A program made the translations under genes and the position numbers. The notes beneath the pieces were generated by a model that was given only the letters and a program-made list of their open reading frames with translations, was not told the origin of the DNA and made no database searches. This document shows, piece after piece, positions 30,311-40,746 of a DNA stretch of 64,000 bases. This stretch comes from Lysobacter sp. Root916 (GTDB lineage: Bacteria > Pseudomonadota > Gammaproteobacteria > Xanthomonadales > Xanthomonadaceae): assembly GCF_001429785.1 (NCBI RefSeq), contig NZ_LMJF01000001.1, positions 1,281,889 to 1,345,888 of the forward strand. Reading direction: 5' to 3'. The number at the start of each line of letters is the position of its first letter. Position 1 is the stretch's first letter.

Positions 30311-31447
30311 CTACGCCGCCACGGCATGCCGCGGAAGATTGATCGTGAATACGCATCCGACGCCCGGCAGGTCGCGCACGCCCAGCGTGCCGTGATTGGC
30401 TGCCACGCCGCGGCGCGCGATGGACAAGCCCAGTCCCAAGCCGCTGCGATCCGCGGCGCCCTGCGTGAACGGCGTAAACAGATCTTCGGCGGCACCGGGT
30501 GCCAGCCCCCCGCAGTGGTCCTGCACGTCGATGAAGATGCGATCGGACAAGGCGTAGACGTTCAGCACCACCTCGCTGCCCGGATGCGTGAACTTGAACG
30601 CATTCTGCAACAGATTGCCGGCGGCGGACAGCAACAGGTCGCGATCCACGTCCACCGCCAGCAGCGGATCGACATCCGATACGGTCAGGGAACAGCCGAC
30701 GACCTGCGCTTCCAGCGAGGCCGATTGCTTCACCTCCGCGATGAAGTCGGCCAGCGAGAACAAACGGTGCTGAATCGGCAACCCCGCCGTCATCCGCACC
30801 TCCGCCAGCGAACGATCGATCAGATTGCCCAAGCCGACCAGCGCGCGATCCAGCACCCCGCCGGTCGCGCCCGACAAGCCCACGTTGCCTTGCTTGATGA
30901 TGGAAAGGGCTAACGTCGCGGTGCAAAGCTGGTTGCGTAGCTCGTGCGCCAGGAATCCGAGGCGCTCGTTCAGATGCATGGCCTGGCGGTCGGCGATCAC
31001 GAAGTCGCGTTGGTAGCCGAACTCGGTGACCGCATTGGCGATGGCGTTGTCCAGGCAGCGATTGAGAGTGCGGAATTCGTCGACTTCGATGGCCTGACCG
31101 CGTTCCATCGCCAAATCCGAAATCGATTGGCAAAGATCGCCGTAATCGTGCACCACCTGCTCGGCGGTGAAGCCGTGGCGCTGCAGCTCGCGGCCGTGCT
31201 GGGTGGCGGATTCGCCGATCTCCGACAAGTTCGGCTGTCCGCCGCCGGAAGGCCCCGAGACTTCCCGGCTGCGCATCGGCGTGGCGGTCTTTTCCACCAC
31301 CAGCGTCTTGATCAGCTGATCCAGGAAAGTGCTGATGCCGTATGCGAGCTCTTCCTCGGACGCACCCGGCGTCCCGCGCTGAGCGACCTTCTCACGGCAC
31401 CGTGCGATCAACTCGATCCGGTTCGCAGTGAGGAATTCGTGCATCAT
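30311..31447 (-). CDS. Soluble sensor histidine kinase with RsbRD-like N-terminus
   Basis: A 378-residue cytoplasmic kinase. The N-terminal part (about 1-155) is all-helical, LTANRIELIARCREKVAQRG, like the RsbRD/RsbT co-antagonist-type N-terminal domain seen in related kinases. HisKA has His168 in GFLAHELRNQLCTA. The HATPase domain has the N box around Asn282 (NLLQNAFKFTHPG), DHCGGLAPG at 310-318 and GLGLGLSIARRG near 336. The G1 box has DHCGG instead of DNGxG, an unusual variant. There are no membrane segments. It is divergent from the giant glucan-synthase gene and no response regulator is adjacent. Confidence 0.88.
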   Translation of the reverse strand: MMHEFLTANRIELIARCREKVAQRGTPGASEEELAYGISTFLDQLIKTLVVEKTATPMRSREVSGPSGGGQPNLSEIGESATQHGRELQRHGFTAEQVVHDYGDLCQSISDLAMERGQAIEVDEFRTLNRCLDNAIANAVTEFGYQRDFVIADRQAMHLNERLGFLAHELRNQLCTATLALSIIKQGNVGLSGATGGVLDRALVGLGNLIDRSLAEVRMTAGLPIQHRLFSLADFIAEVKQSASLEAQVVGCSLTVSDVDPLLAVDVDRDLLLSAAGNLLQNAFKFTHPGSEVVLNVYALSDRIFIDVQDHCGGLAPGAAEDLFTPFTQGAADRSGLGLGLSIARRGVAANHGTLGVRDLPGVGCVFTINLPRHAVAA

Positions 31448-31679
31448 GCCTGGACCATACGCTATATGCGGCCATCCGCCGCACCGTTGATCGCGTAAGC
31501 GCGCCTACGGGCGGCGCAACCTGCATCCACGATGCATGGACCCACGATCGCTAGCGCGGCGATGCCGCGTGCGTTGCGAGCCCGCGCAGGCAAGCGACCG
31601 ATCGATTTTCACCTTGTTGTACCGCGATAGATGCCAGGATCGAGGCCTCGGCGACTGATCGCCCTTGTTTAGGTCTCCG

Positions 31680-34600
31680 ATGCCTCAGTTATGGAGGATG
31701 TTCAGTCATTGGTTGCGCCTGCGCAGGCGCCTATGGCGCTGGCGCCGCGAAGCGACCCAGCGCACGCTGACGTCCGAAGAACCCCTGCGATCGCAACTGT
31801 TCAACGCCGAGCAGATGGAACTGCACGGCCGCGCCCTGGCGACTTCGCACCGGCTGCACGCGCGCGCCGGTCCGGAACTGCTGCTGCGTCGCCTGGAAGA
31901 GAACGAAGGCCTGCTCGACGACGCCTCCACCCTGCTCACCCGCATGGTGCAGGACGAAATGCGCATCACACCGGCAGGCGAATGGTTGCTCGACAACTAT
32001 TACCTGGTGGAAGAACAGATCCACACCGCGCGCCGGCATCTGCCCAAGGGCTATAGCCGACAATTGCCCTCGCTGAGCCAGGGGCCCTCCAGCGGCCTGC
32101 CGCGCGTCTACGACCTGTCGCTGGAAGCCATCGCCCACGGCGACGGCCGCATCGACGCCGAAACCATCGGCCGCTTCGTCGCCGCCTATCAGTCGGTCGC
32201 CCCGCTGAAGCTGGGCGAGCTGTGGGCCATCCCGATCATGTTGCGCCTGGCGCTGCTCGACAACCTGCGCCGCATGGCCGTGCGGGTCATGCGCGACGGC
32301 GCCGACCACCGTCTGGCGCGCGAGTGGGCCGATCTGCTCAATCGCACCGCCGCCGACAACCCCAAGGACGTGGTGCTGATGGTCGCCGACATGGCGCGCT
32401 CGCAGCCGCCGCTCACCGGCGCCTTCGTGTCCGAGCTCACGCGCGGGTTACAGGGCCGCGGCGGCGCGTTCTCGATGCCGATCACCTGGCTGGAACAGTG
32501 GGTCGTCGACGGCGGCCAGAGCATCGAGGAACTGGTGCATTTGGAAAGCCAGCAGCAAGCCGCCGACCAGGTTTCGATCAGCAACAGCATCGGCAGCCTG
32601 CGCTTCCTGGCCACCATGGATTGGCGCGAGTTCGTCGAAGACATGAGCGTGGTCGAACATCGCTTGCGCGAAGACCCCGCGGGCACCTACGCCCTGATGG
32701 ACTTCAGCACGCGCGACGGCTACCGCCACGTGATCGAGAAGATGGCGCGCCTGAGCGGCGCCAGCGAACCGGAGGTCGCCGAGCTGGTACTGGGCCTGGC
32801 GCGTTCGCGCGCCGCAGCGACCGCACCCGACGACACCCAGGCGCATGTCGGCTACTACCTGGTCGACGACGGCGTGCCCCTGACCCGGGCGGCGGTGGCC
32901 GCGTCCGGGCCCGAGCGCCGGCCCTTGCGCCTGCGCCCCGCGCGCATTCCGCTTGGCGCCTACCTGGCGCCGATCGCCGCCGTCACCGGCCTGTTCGCAT
33001 GGGGCCTGCTCTCGCACCGCTCCGAACTGCCGCAGCACCCGGCGACGCTGTGGCTGTTGGCCGTGCTGGCGGCGATCGCCTACAGCGAACTGGGCATCGC
33101 CCTGGTCAACTGGATCGCGACCCTGCTGGTCGCGCCGCGGCCGTTGCCGCGCATGGACTATTCCGAGGGCATACCGGCGCAGGCCCGCAGCTTGGTGGTG
33201 GTGCCATGCATGCTCAGCAGCGCCGACGCGGTGGACAGCCTGGCCGAGGGCCTGGAAGTGCGCTTTTTGGCCAATCGCGACCGCCACCTGCATTTCGCCC
33301 TGCTCAGCGATTTTCTGGATGCCGACCAGGCCAGCCTGCCGGCCGACGATGCGCTGCTGGCGCGGGCCGCGCAGCGGATAGCGACCCTCAACGAGCGCTA
33401 TGCGCCCGAAGACGGCGACCGCTTCTTCCTGTTCCATCGCGCGCGCCAGTGGAATCCGCGCGAACGCCGCTGGATGGGCTACGAACGCAAGCGCGGCAAG
33501 CTGGCGGCGCTGAACCGCCTGCTGCGCGGCGGCGCGCAGGACGAGTTCCTGCGAGTGACCGGCAACACCGAGGCGCTGAGCCAGGTGCGTTACGTGATCA
33601 CCCTGGACACCGACACCCGCCTGCCGCGCGACGCCGCGCGCGAGTTCGTCGGCACCCTCGCGCATCCCTTGAACCGCGCCCGCTACGACGCCCAGCGCGG
33701 CCGCGTGGTGCGCGGCTACGGCATCCTCCAGCCCAGCGTGGGCACCAGCCAGAGCGGACGCCGCAGCACCCGCTACGCGCGCATGTTCGGCAGCGAACCG
33801 GGTATCGATCCCTACACCCGCACCGTATCGGACGTGTACCAGGACCTGTTCGGCGAAGGCTCCTTCGTCGGCAAGGGCATCTACGACGTCGACGCCTTCG
33901 AAGCGGCGCTGGCCGATCGCTTCCCCGACAACCGCATCCTCAGCCACGATCTGCTGGAAGGCTGCTACGCGCGCGCCGGACTGGTCAGCGACGTGCGCCT
34001 GTTCGAGGACTACCCCTCGCGCTACGCCGCCGATGCGAAGCGGCGCTACCGCTGGATACGCGGCGATTGGCAACTGCTGCCCTGGCTGCTGCCCTGGGTG
34101 CCGCGCGCGCAGGGCGGCTACGAGCGCAATCCGCTGTCGTGGCTGTCGCGCGGCAAGCTGCTCGACAACCTGCGCCGCAGCCTGGTGCCGGCCGCCGCCA
34201 CCGCCCTGCTGCTGTGGGGCTGGCTGTACTCGGCGCATCCGCTGGCCTGGACCGGATGGCTGCTGTGCCTGTGGCTGCTGCCGGTGCTGCTGCCGGCGGT
34301 GCGCGAAGCCTTCGTCGTGCCGGTGGATATGCCGCTGGAGAGCCATCTGCTCAGAGTGGGCAAGTCCACGCTGTTGCAATTGCAGCGCGCCGCGGTCGGC
34401 CTGGCCTGTCTGCCCTACGAAGCCCTGCTGAGCCTGGGCGCGATCGCGCGCACGCTGTGGCGGCTGACGATCAGCCGTCGCCATCTGCTGCAGTGGAATC
34501 CGTCCAGCGAGGTCGAACGCAGCCTGGGCAGCGGCATGGGCGCGGAGTTGCGCGGCATGCTCGCCGCGCCGCTGTTCGCCGTCGCCGCGGCGGCGTTGTT

Positions 34601-37600
34601 GGTCGCCGTGCGGCCCACCTCGCTATGGCTGGCCCTGCCCCTGTTGGGCTTGTGGCTGCTGTCGCCCGCGCTGATGGCCTGGCTGGGCCATCCGCCGCCC
34701 CAGCGCGATGCCGATCTGTCGTCCACGCAGCTGGCGTTCCTGGGCCGATTGGCGCGCCGCACCTGGGGCTTCTTCGAAACCTACGTGCGCGCCGAGGACC
34801 ACTGGTTGCCGCCGGACAATGTGCAGGAGCACCCCGCCCTGGTGGTCGCGCGCCGCACCTCGCCGACCAACATCGGCCTGTCGCTGCTGGCCAATCTGTC
34901 GGCCTACGACTTCGGCTATCTGCAGACCGACGGCGTGCTGGAACGCACCCGCCGGGTCTTCGCCACCTTGGAGACGCTGCCGCGCCACCGCGGCCATTTC
35001 TACAACTGGTACGACACCGAAACACTGCAGCCGCTGCCGCCGCGCTACATCTCCACGGTCGACAGCGGCAACCTCGCCGGCCATCTGCTGACCTTGCGCC
35101 AGGGCCTGCTAGCGCTGATCGAGGCACCGGTGCTGGCGCCCAGCACCTATGCCGGCTTGGCCGACACCCTGGGCGTGCTGGAGGAAACCCAACGCGCGGC
35201 CGGTCTCGACGGCGAGGCCCTGACGCGCGCCCTGGCCGATCTGCGCGCCACCCTCGATCCATTGCTCGAACAGGCGCCCGTCACCGTGGGCGATGCCGAA
35301 CGCGCTCTGACCGAACTGCTCGCGCACGCCGACCAGGTGCTGGCGGTGTGGCCCGCGAGCGAGGACCCGATCGCCGATCACTGGGTCCACGCCCTGGCCG
35401 CCGCCTGTCGCTCCGCGCTGGCCGAGCTGCGGCATTTCGGTCTGCTGCCGCTGCCGACCGATGACGACGAAAGCCAGCCCATCCCCAGCCTGCGCGAATT
35501 GCAGGCCCGATCCTCCAACGCCACGGCGCAGGAGCGCGCGCGCGCACGCGTCCACGAACTCGAACGCCTCGCGCACGTCGCCGGGCAGTTCTCGTTGATG
35601 GAATACGAATTCCTCTACGACCGCGCGCGCCATCTGCTGTCGATCGGCTACAACGTGGACGAGCATCGCTTGGACGCCGGCTACTACGATCTGTTGGCCT
35701 CCGAGGCGCGGCTGTGCAGCTTCGTGGCGATCGCCCAGGGCCAGTTGCCGCAGGACAGCTGGTTCGCGCTGGGACGCCTGCTGACCGAGGTCAACGGCGA
35801 CGCCACGCTGCTGTCGTGGAGCGGCTCGATGTTCGAGTACCTGATGCCGCAACTGGTGATGCCCAGCTATCCGGACACCCTGCTCGACCAGACCTCGCGC
35901 CACGCGGTGGATGCGCAGATCGCGCACGGCGCGCAGCGCGCCGTGCCCTGGGGCGTGTCCGAGTCCGGCTACAACACCGTCGATGCGCGCATGAACTACC
36001 AGTACCGCGCGTTCGGGGTGCCGGGCCTGGGCCTCAAGCGCGGTCTGGGCCTGGACCTGGTGATCGCGCCCTACGCCAGCATGATGGCGCTGATGGTGGC
36101 GCCGGAAGCCGCCTGCCAGAACCTGCAGCGGCTGACCGCGCAAGGCTTCGGCGGCGACTTCGGCCTGTACGAAGCGATCGACTACACGCCGGCGCGCGTG
36201 CCGCACGGCCAGGACTGCGTGGTGGTGCGCTCGTTCATGGCTCACCACCAGGGCATGGGTCTGCTCTCGTTGGACCATCTGCTGCGCCACCAGCCCATGC
36301 AGCGGCGCTTCGTCGCCGACGCCGAGTTCCAGGCCACCTTGCTGCTGTTGCAGGAACGCATCCCGCATACCGGCGTGTTCCATCCGCACGAGGCCGAAAC
36401 CCTGGGTTCGCGCGGCGCGGCCGGCGAAACCGAAACCCAGCTGCGGATCTTCCGTAATCCCGGCACGACCCGTCCGGCCGTGCAGTTGCTGTCCAACGGG
36501 CGCTATCACGGCCTGCTGACCAGCGCCGGCGGCGGTTACAGCCGCCAGCAGGACATGGCGGTCACGCGCTGGCGCGAGGACGGTACCCGCGACCATTGGG
36601 GCAGCTTCTGTTACTTGCGCGACGTCGACAGCGGCGAGTTCTGGTCGGCCGCGCTGCAGCCGACCGGGGTGCAGGTGGACCAGTACGAGGCGATCTTCTC
36701 CGACGCCAAGGCCGAGTTCCGCGGGCGCAAGCGCGGCTACGAGAGCCACCTGGAAATCGCGATCTCGGCCGAGGACGACATCGAGCTGCGCCGGCTGCGC
36801 CTGAGCAATCGCAGCCGGCAAACGCGCACCATCGAGATCACCACCTACGCCGAAGTCGTGCTGGCGCCGGCGATCGCCGACGAACTGCATCCGGCCTTCA
36901 GCAATCTGTTCGTGCAGTCGGAGATCCTCAGGCAGAAGCAGGCGCTGCTGTGCACGCGACGCCCGCGCTCGCATGACGAAGTGCCGCCGTGGATGTTCCA
37001 CCTGGTCGCCGCGCACGACGCCGATATCGGAGCGATTTCCTACGAGACCGACCGCGCGCGCTTCCTCGGCCGCGGCAACACCCCGCGCACGCCGCGCGCG
37101 CTGTCGATCGACGTGGCGCTGTCGGATACCGAAGGCTCGGTGCTGGACCCGATCGTGGCGATCCGCTGCCGGATCGAACTGGCGCCCGGGCAGACCGCGA
37201 TGATCGACATGGTCACCGGCGTGGGCGCGGATCGCGACGCCTGCATGGGGCTGGTCGACAAGTACCGCGACCGTCGCCTGGCCGACCGCGTGTTCGATCT
37301 GGCCTGGACGCACAGCCAGGTGGTGCGCCGCCAGATCAACGCTTCGCAGGCCGACGCGCAGTTGTACGAACGCCTGGCCGGCCTGATCGTGTACGCCCAT
37401 CCCCTGCTGCGCGCCGATCCGGCGGTGTTGCTGCAGAACCAGCGCGGCCAATCCGGCCTGTGGGGCCATGCGATCTCCGGCGACCTGCCCATCGTGCTGT
37501 TGCGCATCGCCGACGCCGACAACATCGAACTGGTGCGGCAGATGGTGCAGGCGCACGCGTACTGGCGCCTCAAAGGCCTGCGCGCCGATCTGGTGATCTG

Positions 37601-40373
37601 GAACGAAAGCCAGGCCGGCTACCGCCAGCAGCTGCAGGACCTGATCCTGGGCATGGTCTCGGCCGACCCCGAAGGCAACATTCTCGATCGGCCGGGCGGC
37701 ATCTTCGTGCGCCCGGCCCAGCAGATCTCGCAGGAGGATCGCATCCTGCTGCAGTCGGTGGCGCGCGTGATCGTCGACGATCAGAAGGGCACCCTGGCGG
37801 CCCAGATCGGCCGCCACGTGCCTCCGGAACGGGCGATCCCCGCCCTGCTGCCGGAAGCTGCGGCGGAGCTGGCCGCGGTCGCCGATACGGACGCATCGAA
37901 CGGTCTGCCGCCCAGGCACGACGACCAAGCCGAGGACGTCTGGCCGTTCGACGCGGTGGCTCAGGAGTTCCTGTTCGACAACGGCACCGGCGCGTTCTCC
38001 GCCGACGGCCGCGAGTACGTGATCGTTTCGCGCGAAGGCGCGCCGACGCCGGCGCCATGGTGCAATGTGATGGCCAACGCGAACTTCGGCACCGTGGTCA
38101 GCGAGAGCGCCCCGGGCTACACCTGGTTCGAGAACGCGCACGAATTCCGCCTGACGCCATGGCATAACGACCCGGTCGCCGACAGCGCCGGCGAGGCCTT
38201 CTACCTGCGCGACGAAGACAGCGGGCGGCTGTGGTCGCCGATGCCGCTGCCTTGCCGCGGGCGCGGCGACTACCGCACCCGCCATGGCTTCGGTTACAGC
38301 GTTTACGAACACCTCGAGGACGGCATCGCCAGCGAGCTGTGGGTGTACGTGGGCGTCGAGGACGCAGTGAAGTACTCGGTGCTGAAGGTGCGCAACCTGT
38401 CCGGCCGCGCGCGCCGGCTGTCCGCCACCGGCTATGTGGAATGGGTGTTGGGCGACCTGCGCGGCAAGTCGCAGATGCACGTGGTCAGCGAACTCAACGC
38501 CGAAAACGGCGTACTGACCGCGCGCAATCCCTACAACACCGAATTCAACGGCCGCGTCGCCTTCTTCGACACCGACGCCAACGGCTGCAGCTATACCGCC
38601 GACCGCACCGAGTTCCTCGGCCGCAACGGCAGCCTGGGCGAGCCGGCGGCACTGCGGCGCGAGCGTCTGTCCGGCCGCTTGGGCGTGGGCCTGGACCCCT
38701 GCGCCGCGATCCAGGTGCCGATCGTGCTGGCCGCCGGCGAGCAAAGCGAGACGGTGTTCCGCCTGGGCATGGGCAAGGACCACGGCGAAGCCTTGAGGCT
38801 GGCGGCCAAGGTGCGTGGCGTCGGCTGGGCGCACGATGTGCTGGACGGCGTGCGTATCTACTGGCGCACGCTGCTGTCGAGCGTGCAGGTGCAGACTCCC
38901 GACCCCAGCGTGGACGCGCTGGCCAACGGCTGGCTGCTGTACCAGACCCTGGCCTGCCGCTACGTGGCGCGCAGCGGCTACTACCAGTCCGGCGGCGCCT
39001 TCGGTTTCCGCGATCAGTTGCAGGACGTGATGGCCAGCGTGCACGCCAAGCCGGCCCTGACCCGCGAACATCTGCTGCTGTGCGCGGCCCATCAGTTCCC
39101 GCACGGCGACGTGCTGCACTGGTGGCATCCGCCCCAGGGCCGCGGCGTACGCACGCGCTGTTCGGACGATTACCTGTGGCTGCCGCTGGCGGCCTGCCGT
39201 TACCTGACGGTCACCGGCGACACCGGCGTGCTGGACGAGAAGGTGCGCTACATCGAGGGGCGTCCGGTCAACCCGGACGAGGAGTCCTACTACGACCTGC
39301 CGGTGCCCTCCTACCTGCAGCAGTCGTTCTACGAGCATTGCGTGCTCGCCCTGCAGCGCGGCTGCGCCCTGCTGGGCGAGCGCGGACTGCCCCTGATCGG
39401 CACCGGCGACTGGAACGACGGCATGAACCGGGTCGGCGAAGCCGGCCGCGGCGAAAGCGTGTGGCTGGGCTTCTTCCTGTTCGAAACCCTGGAAGCCTTC
39501 ACGGAGGTCGCACACGCGCGCGCGGACCACAGCTTTGCCGGCTATTGCCGCGAACAGGCGCAACGCCTGCGCGAGAATCTCGAAGCCAACGCCTGGGATG
39601 GGCAGTGGTATCGCCGCGCCTGGTTCGACGACGGCACGCCGCTGGGGTCCACCGCCAGCGACGAATGCACGATCGACTCGATATCGCAAAGCTGGTCGGT
39701 GTTGTCGGACGCGGCCGATCCCGAGCGCGCGCGCCAGGCCATGGCCTCGCTGGATCGCCACTTGGTCCGGCGCGACGCCGGATTGATCCAGCTGCTGGAC
39801 CCTCCGTTCGACAAGACCGTCAAGGACCCTGGCTACATCCGCGGCTACGTGCCCGGCGTGCGCGAGAACGGCGGTCAGTACACGCATGCCGCGGTATGGG
39901 CGGCGATGGCCTTCGCCCACCGCGGCGATGCCGAGCGGGCCTGGGAACTGGCGCGCATGATCAACCCCATCCACCACGCACGCGACGCCGATGACGTGCA
40001 GCGCTACAAGGTGGAGCCGTATGTGCTGGCCGCGGACGTGTACGGCGTGGCGCCGCACGTGGGCCGCGGCGGCTGGACCTGGTACACCGGTTCGGCCGGC
40101 TGGATGTACCGCCTGCTCACCGAATCCCTGCTGGGCCTGCACCGCCAGGGCGACCGGCTGTCGCTGCGTCCCTGCCTGCCCGCCGAATGGCCGGAGTATC
40201 GCCTGCAGTACCGCCACGGCAGCAGCGCCTACTCGATCCGCGTGCGCCAATGCGACGGCGGCTCGACGTCGCTGCGATTGGACGGTGTGGAGCAGGCCGA
40301 CCTCGCATTCCCGCTGATCGACGACGGCGCCGCGCATGAGGTCGAGCTGCAATGGCCGCGCCCACCGGCATGA
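31680..40373 (+). CDS. Cyclic beta-1,2-glucan synthase-like protein (NdvB/ChvB family)
   Basis: A 2,897-residue multi-domain enzyme expected to polymerise UDP-glucose into a beta-glucan and cyclise it at the inner membrane. Membrane segments cluster near residues 425-485, 833-875 and 958-1005. The GT84 glycosyltransferase domain lies between the first two, with DTDT at about 641-644, GKGIYDVDAF near 731 and YRWIRGDWQ near 790. A glycoamylase-type domain (about 1,300-1,530, including ESGYNTVDARMNYQY) follows, then two related sugar-binding/GH94 regions starting near 1,600 and 2,127. The catalytic Asp of the GH94 phosphorylase part is in GTGDWNDGMNRVGE near 2,574. ATG 31680 is preferred because TTTAGG lies 7 bases upstream; ATG 31698 is an alternative. 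Confidence 0.93.
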   Translation: MPQLWRMFSHWLRLRRRLWRWRREATQRTLTSEEPLRSQLFNAEQMELHGRALATSHRLHARAGPELLLRRLEENEGLLDDASTLLTRMVQDEMRITPAGEWLLDNYYLVEEQIHTARRHLPKGYSRQLPSLSQGPSSGLPRVYDLSLEAIAHGDGRIDAETIGRFVAAYQSVAPLKLGELWAIPIMLRLALLDNLRRMAVRVMRDGADHRLAREWADLLNRTAADNPKDVVLMVADMARSQPPLTGAFVSELTRGLQGRGGAFSMPITWLEQWVVDGGQSIEELVHLESQQQAADQVSISNSIGSLRFLATMDWREFVEDMSVVEHRLREDPAGTYALMDFSTRDGYRHVIEKMARLSGASEPEVAELVLGLARSRAAATAPDDTQAHVGYYLVDDGVPLTRAAVAASGPERRPLRLRPARIPLGAYLAPIAAVTGLFAWGLLSHRSELPQHPATLWLLAVLAAIAYSELGIALVNWIATLLVAPRPLPRMDYSEGIPAQARSLVVVPCMLSSADAVDSLAEGLEVRFLANRDRHLHFALLSDFLDADQASLPADDALLARAAQRIATLNERYAPEDGDRFFLFHRARQWNPRERRWMGYERKRGKLAALNRLLRGGAQDEFLRVTGNTEALSQVRYVITLDTDTRLPRDAAREFVGTLAHPLNRARYDAQRGRVVRGYGILQPSVGTSQSGRRSTRYARMFGSEPGIDPYTRTVSDVYQDLFGEGSFVGKGIYDVDAFEAALADRFPDNRILSHDLLEGCYARAGLVSDVRLFEDYPSRYAADAKRRYRWIRGDWQLLPWLLPWVPRAQGGYERNPLSWLSRGKLLDNLRRSLVPAAATALLLWGWLYSAHPLAWTGWLLCLWLLPVLLPAVREAFVVPVDMPLESHLLRVGKSTLLQLQRAAVGLACLPYEALLSLGAIARTLWRLTISRRHLLQWNPSSEVERSLGSGMGAELRGMLAAPLFAVAAAALLVAVRPTSLWLALPLLGLWLLSPALMAWLGHPPPQRDADLSSTQLAFLGRLARRTWGFFETYVRAEDHWLPPDNVQEHPALVVARRTSPTNIGLSLLANLSAYDFGYLQTDGVLERTRRVFATLETLPRHRGHFYNWYDTETLQPLPPRYISTVDSGNLAGHLLTLRQGLLALIEAPVLAPSTYAGLADTLGVLEETQRAAGLDGEALTRALADLRATLDPLLEQAPVTVGDAERALTELLAHADQVLAVWPASEDPIADHWVHALAAACRSALAELRHFGLLPLPTDDDESQPIPSLRELQARSSNATAQERARARVHELERLAHVAGQFSLMEYEFLYDRARHLLSIGYNVDEHRLDAGYYDLLASEARLCSFVAIAQGQLPQDSWFALGRLLTEVNGDATLLSWSGSMFEYLMPQLVMPSYPDTLLDQTSRHAVDAQIAHGAQRAVPWGVSESGYNTVDARMNYQYRAFGVPGLGLKRGLGLDLVIAPYASMMALMVAPEAACQNLQRLTAQGFGGDFGLYEAIDYTPARVPHGQDCVVVRSFMAHHQGMGLLSLDHLLRHQPMQRRFVADAEFQATLLLLQERIPHTGVFHPHEAETLGSRGAAGETETQLRIFRNPGTTRPAVQLLSNGRYHGLLTSAGGGYSRQQDMAVTRWREDGTRDHWGSFCYLRDVDSGEFWSAALQPTGVQVDQYEAIFSDAKAEFRGRKRGYESHLEIAISAEDDIELRRLRLSNRSRQTRTIEITTYAEVVLAPAIADELHPAFSNLFVQSEILRQKQALLCTRRPRSHDEVPPWMFHLVAAHDADIGAISYETDRARFLGRGNTPRTPRALSIDVALSDTEGSVLDPIVAIRCRIELAPGQTAMIDMVTGVGADRDACMGLVDKYRDRRLADRVFDLAWTHSQVVRRQINASQADAQLYERLAGLIVYAHPLLRADPAVLLQNQRGQSGLWGHAISGDLPIVLLRIADADNIELVRQMVQAHAYWRLKGLRADLVIWNESQAGYRQQLQDLILGMVSADPEGNILDRPGGIFVRPAQQISQEDRILLQSVARVIVDDQKGTLAAQIGRHVPPERAIPALLPEAAAELAAVADTDASNGLPPRHDDQAEDVWPFDAVAQEFLFDNGTGAFSADGREYVIVSREGAPTPAPWCNVMANANFGTVVSESAPGYTWFENAHEFRLTPWHNDPVADSAGEAFYLRDEDSGRLWSPMPLPCRGRGDYRTRHGFGYSVYEHLEDGIASELWVYVGVEDAVKYSVLKVRNLSGRARRLSATGYVEWVLGDLRGKSQMHVVSELNAENGVLTARNPYNTEFNGRVAFFDTDANGCSYTADRTEFLGRNGSLGEPAALRRERLSGRLGVGLDPCAAIQVPIVLAAGEQSETVFRLGMGKDHGEALRLAAKVRGVGWAHDVLDGVRIYWRTLLSSVQVQTPDPSVDALANGWLLYQTLACRYVARSGYYQSGGAFGFRDQLQDVMASVHAKPALTREHLLLCAAHQFPHGDVLHWWHPPQGRGVRTRCSDDYLWLPLAACRYLTVTGDTGVLDEKVRYIEGRPVNPDEESYYDLPVPSYLQQSFYEHCVLALQRGCALLGERGLPLIGTGDWNDGMNRVGEAGRGESVWLGFFLFETLEAFTEVAHARADHSFAGYCREQAQRLRENLEANAWDGQWYRRAWFDDGTPLGSTASDECTIDSISQSWSVLSDAADPERARQAMASLDRHLVRRDAGLIQLLDPPFDKTVKDPGYIRGYVPGVRENGGQYTHAAVWAAMAFAHRGDAERAWELARMINPIHHARDADDVQRYKVEPYVLAADVYGVAPHVGRGGWTWYTGSAGWMYRLLTESLLGLHRQGDRLSLRPCLPAEWPEYRLQYRHGSSAYSIRVRQCDGGSTSLRLDGVEQADLAFPLIDDGAAHEVELQWPRPPA

Positions 40374-40615
40374 GCGTGCGCGCGGAGCTGGATGCCGAAC
40401 TGGATCATCTGGCCGACATGCTTCCGCCCTGGCTGGAGAGACTGCGCCACCCGGCGCAGTTCGGGCCTCAATTCGACGCGCTGGCCTCGCAGATCCTGGC
40501 GCGCGCCGGTGCGGAAGATCAGCCGCACGTAGTGCGACGCGTGGACGCGATGCTGCTCGCGCACGGCTTGGCCAGGCACGCCGACGCCGGCGACCGGAGC
40601 ACGCCCCTGCCTTGA
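40370..40615 (+). CDS. Small protein coupled to the glucan synthase gene
   Basis: An 81-residue acidic helical protein beginning MSVRAELDAELDHLADMLPP. Its ATG overlaps the stop of the glucan synthase gene by 4 bases (ATGA), so translation is coupled and the protein may serve the same process. I recognise no family. A start 6 codons earlier is possible, but the ATGA overlap is the more usual arrangement. Confidence 0.6.
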   Translation: MSVRAELDAELDHLADMLPPWLERLRHPAQFGPQFDALASQILARAGAEDQPHVVRRVDAMLLAHGLARHADAGDRSTPLP

Positions 40616-40686
40616 CGCGCGCGAGCGCCTTCGCCGCTGCGATTCGCAAGCGCGCTGCGCGCACGACTCAAGGGTGTCGGCCTCGC

Positions 40687-40716
40687 AAAAAGAAACGGGA
40701 CCGCATGGCGGTCCCG
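40687..40716 (-). terminator. Terminator of the glycine-zipper protein gene
   Basis: A 9-bp perfect stem (CGGGACCGC/GCGGTCCCG) with a 3-base loop, followed on the minus strand by TTTCTTTTT. It lies 31 bases beyond the gene. Confidence 0.88.
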
Positions 40717-40746
40717 CAACTCCACTGAGCTTCCGCTGCCGCGCGC

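Noticed and set aside
35109..40664. An 1,851-codon open frame on the minus strand opposite the glucan synthase gene
   Set aside because: Antisense shadow of a clear NdvB-type gene; low-complexity Arg/Ala/Val/Gly composition and no recognisable domain.
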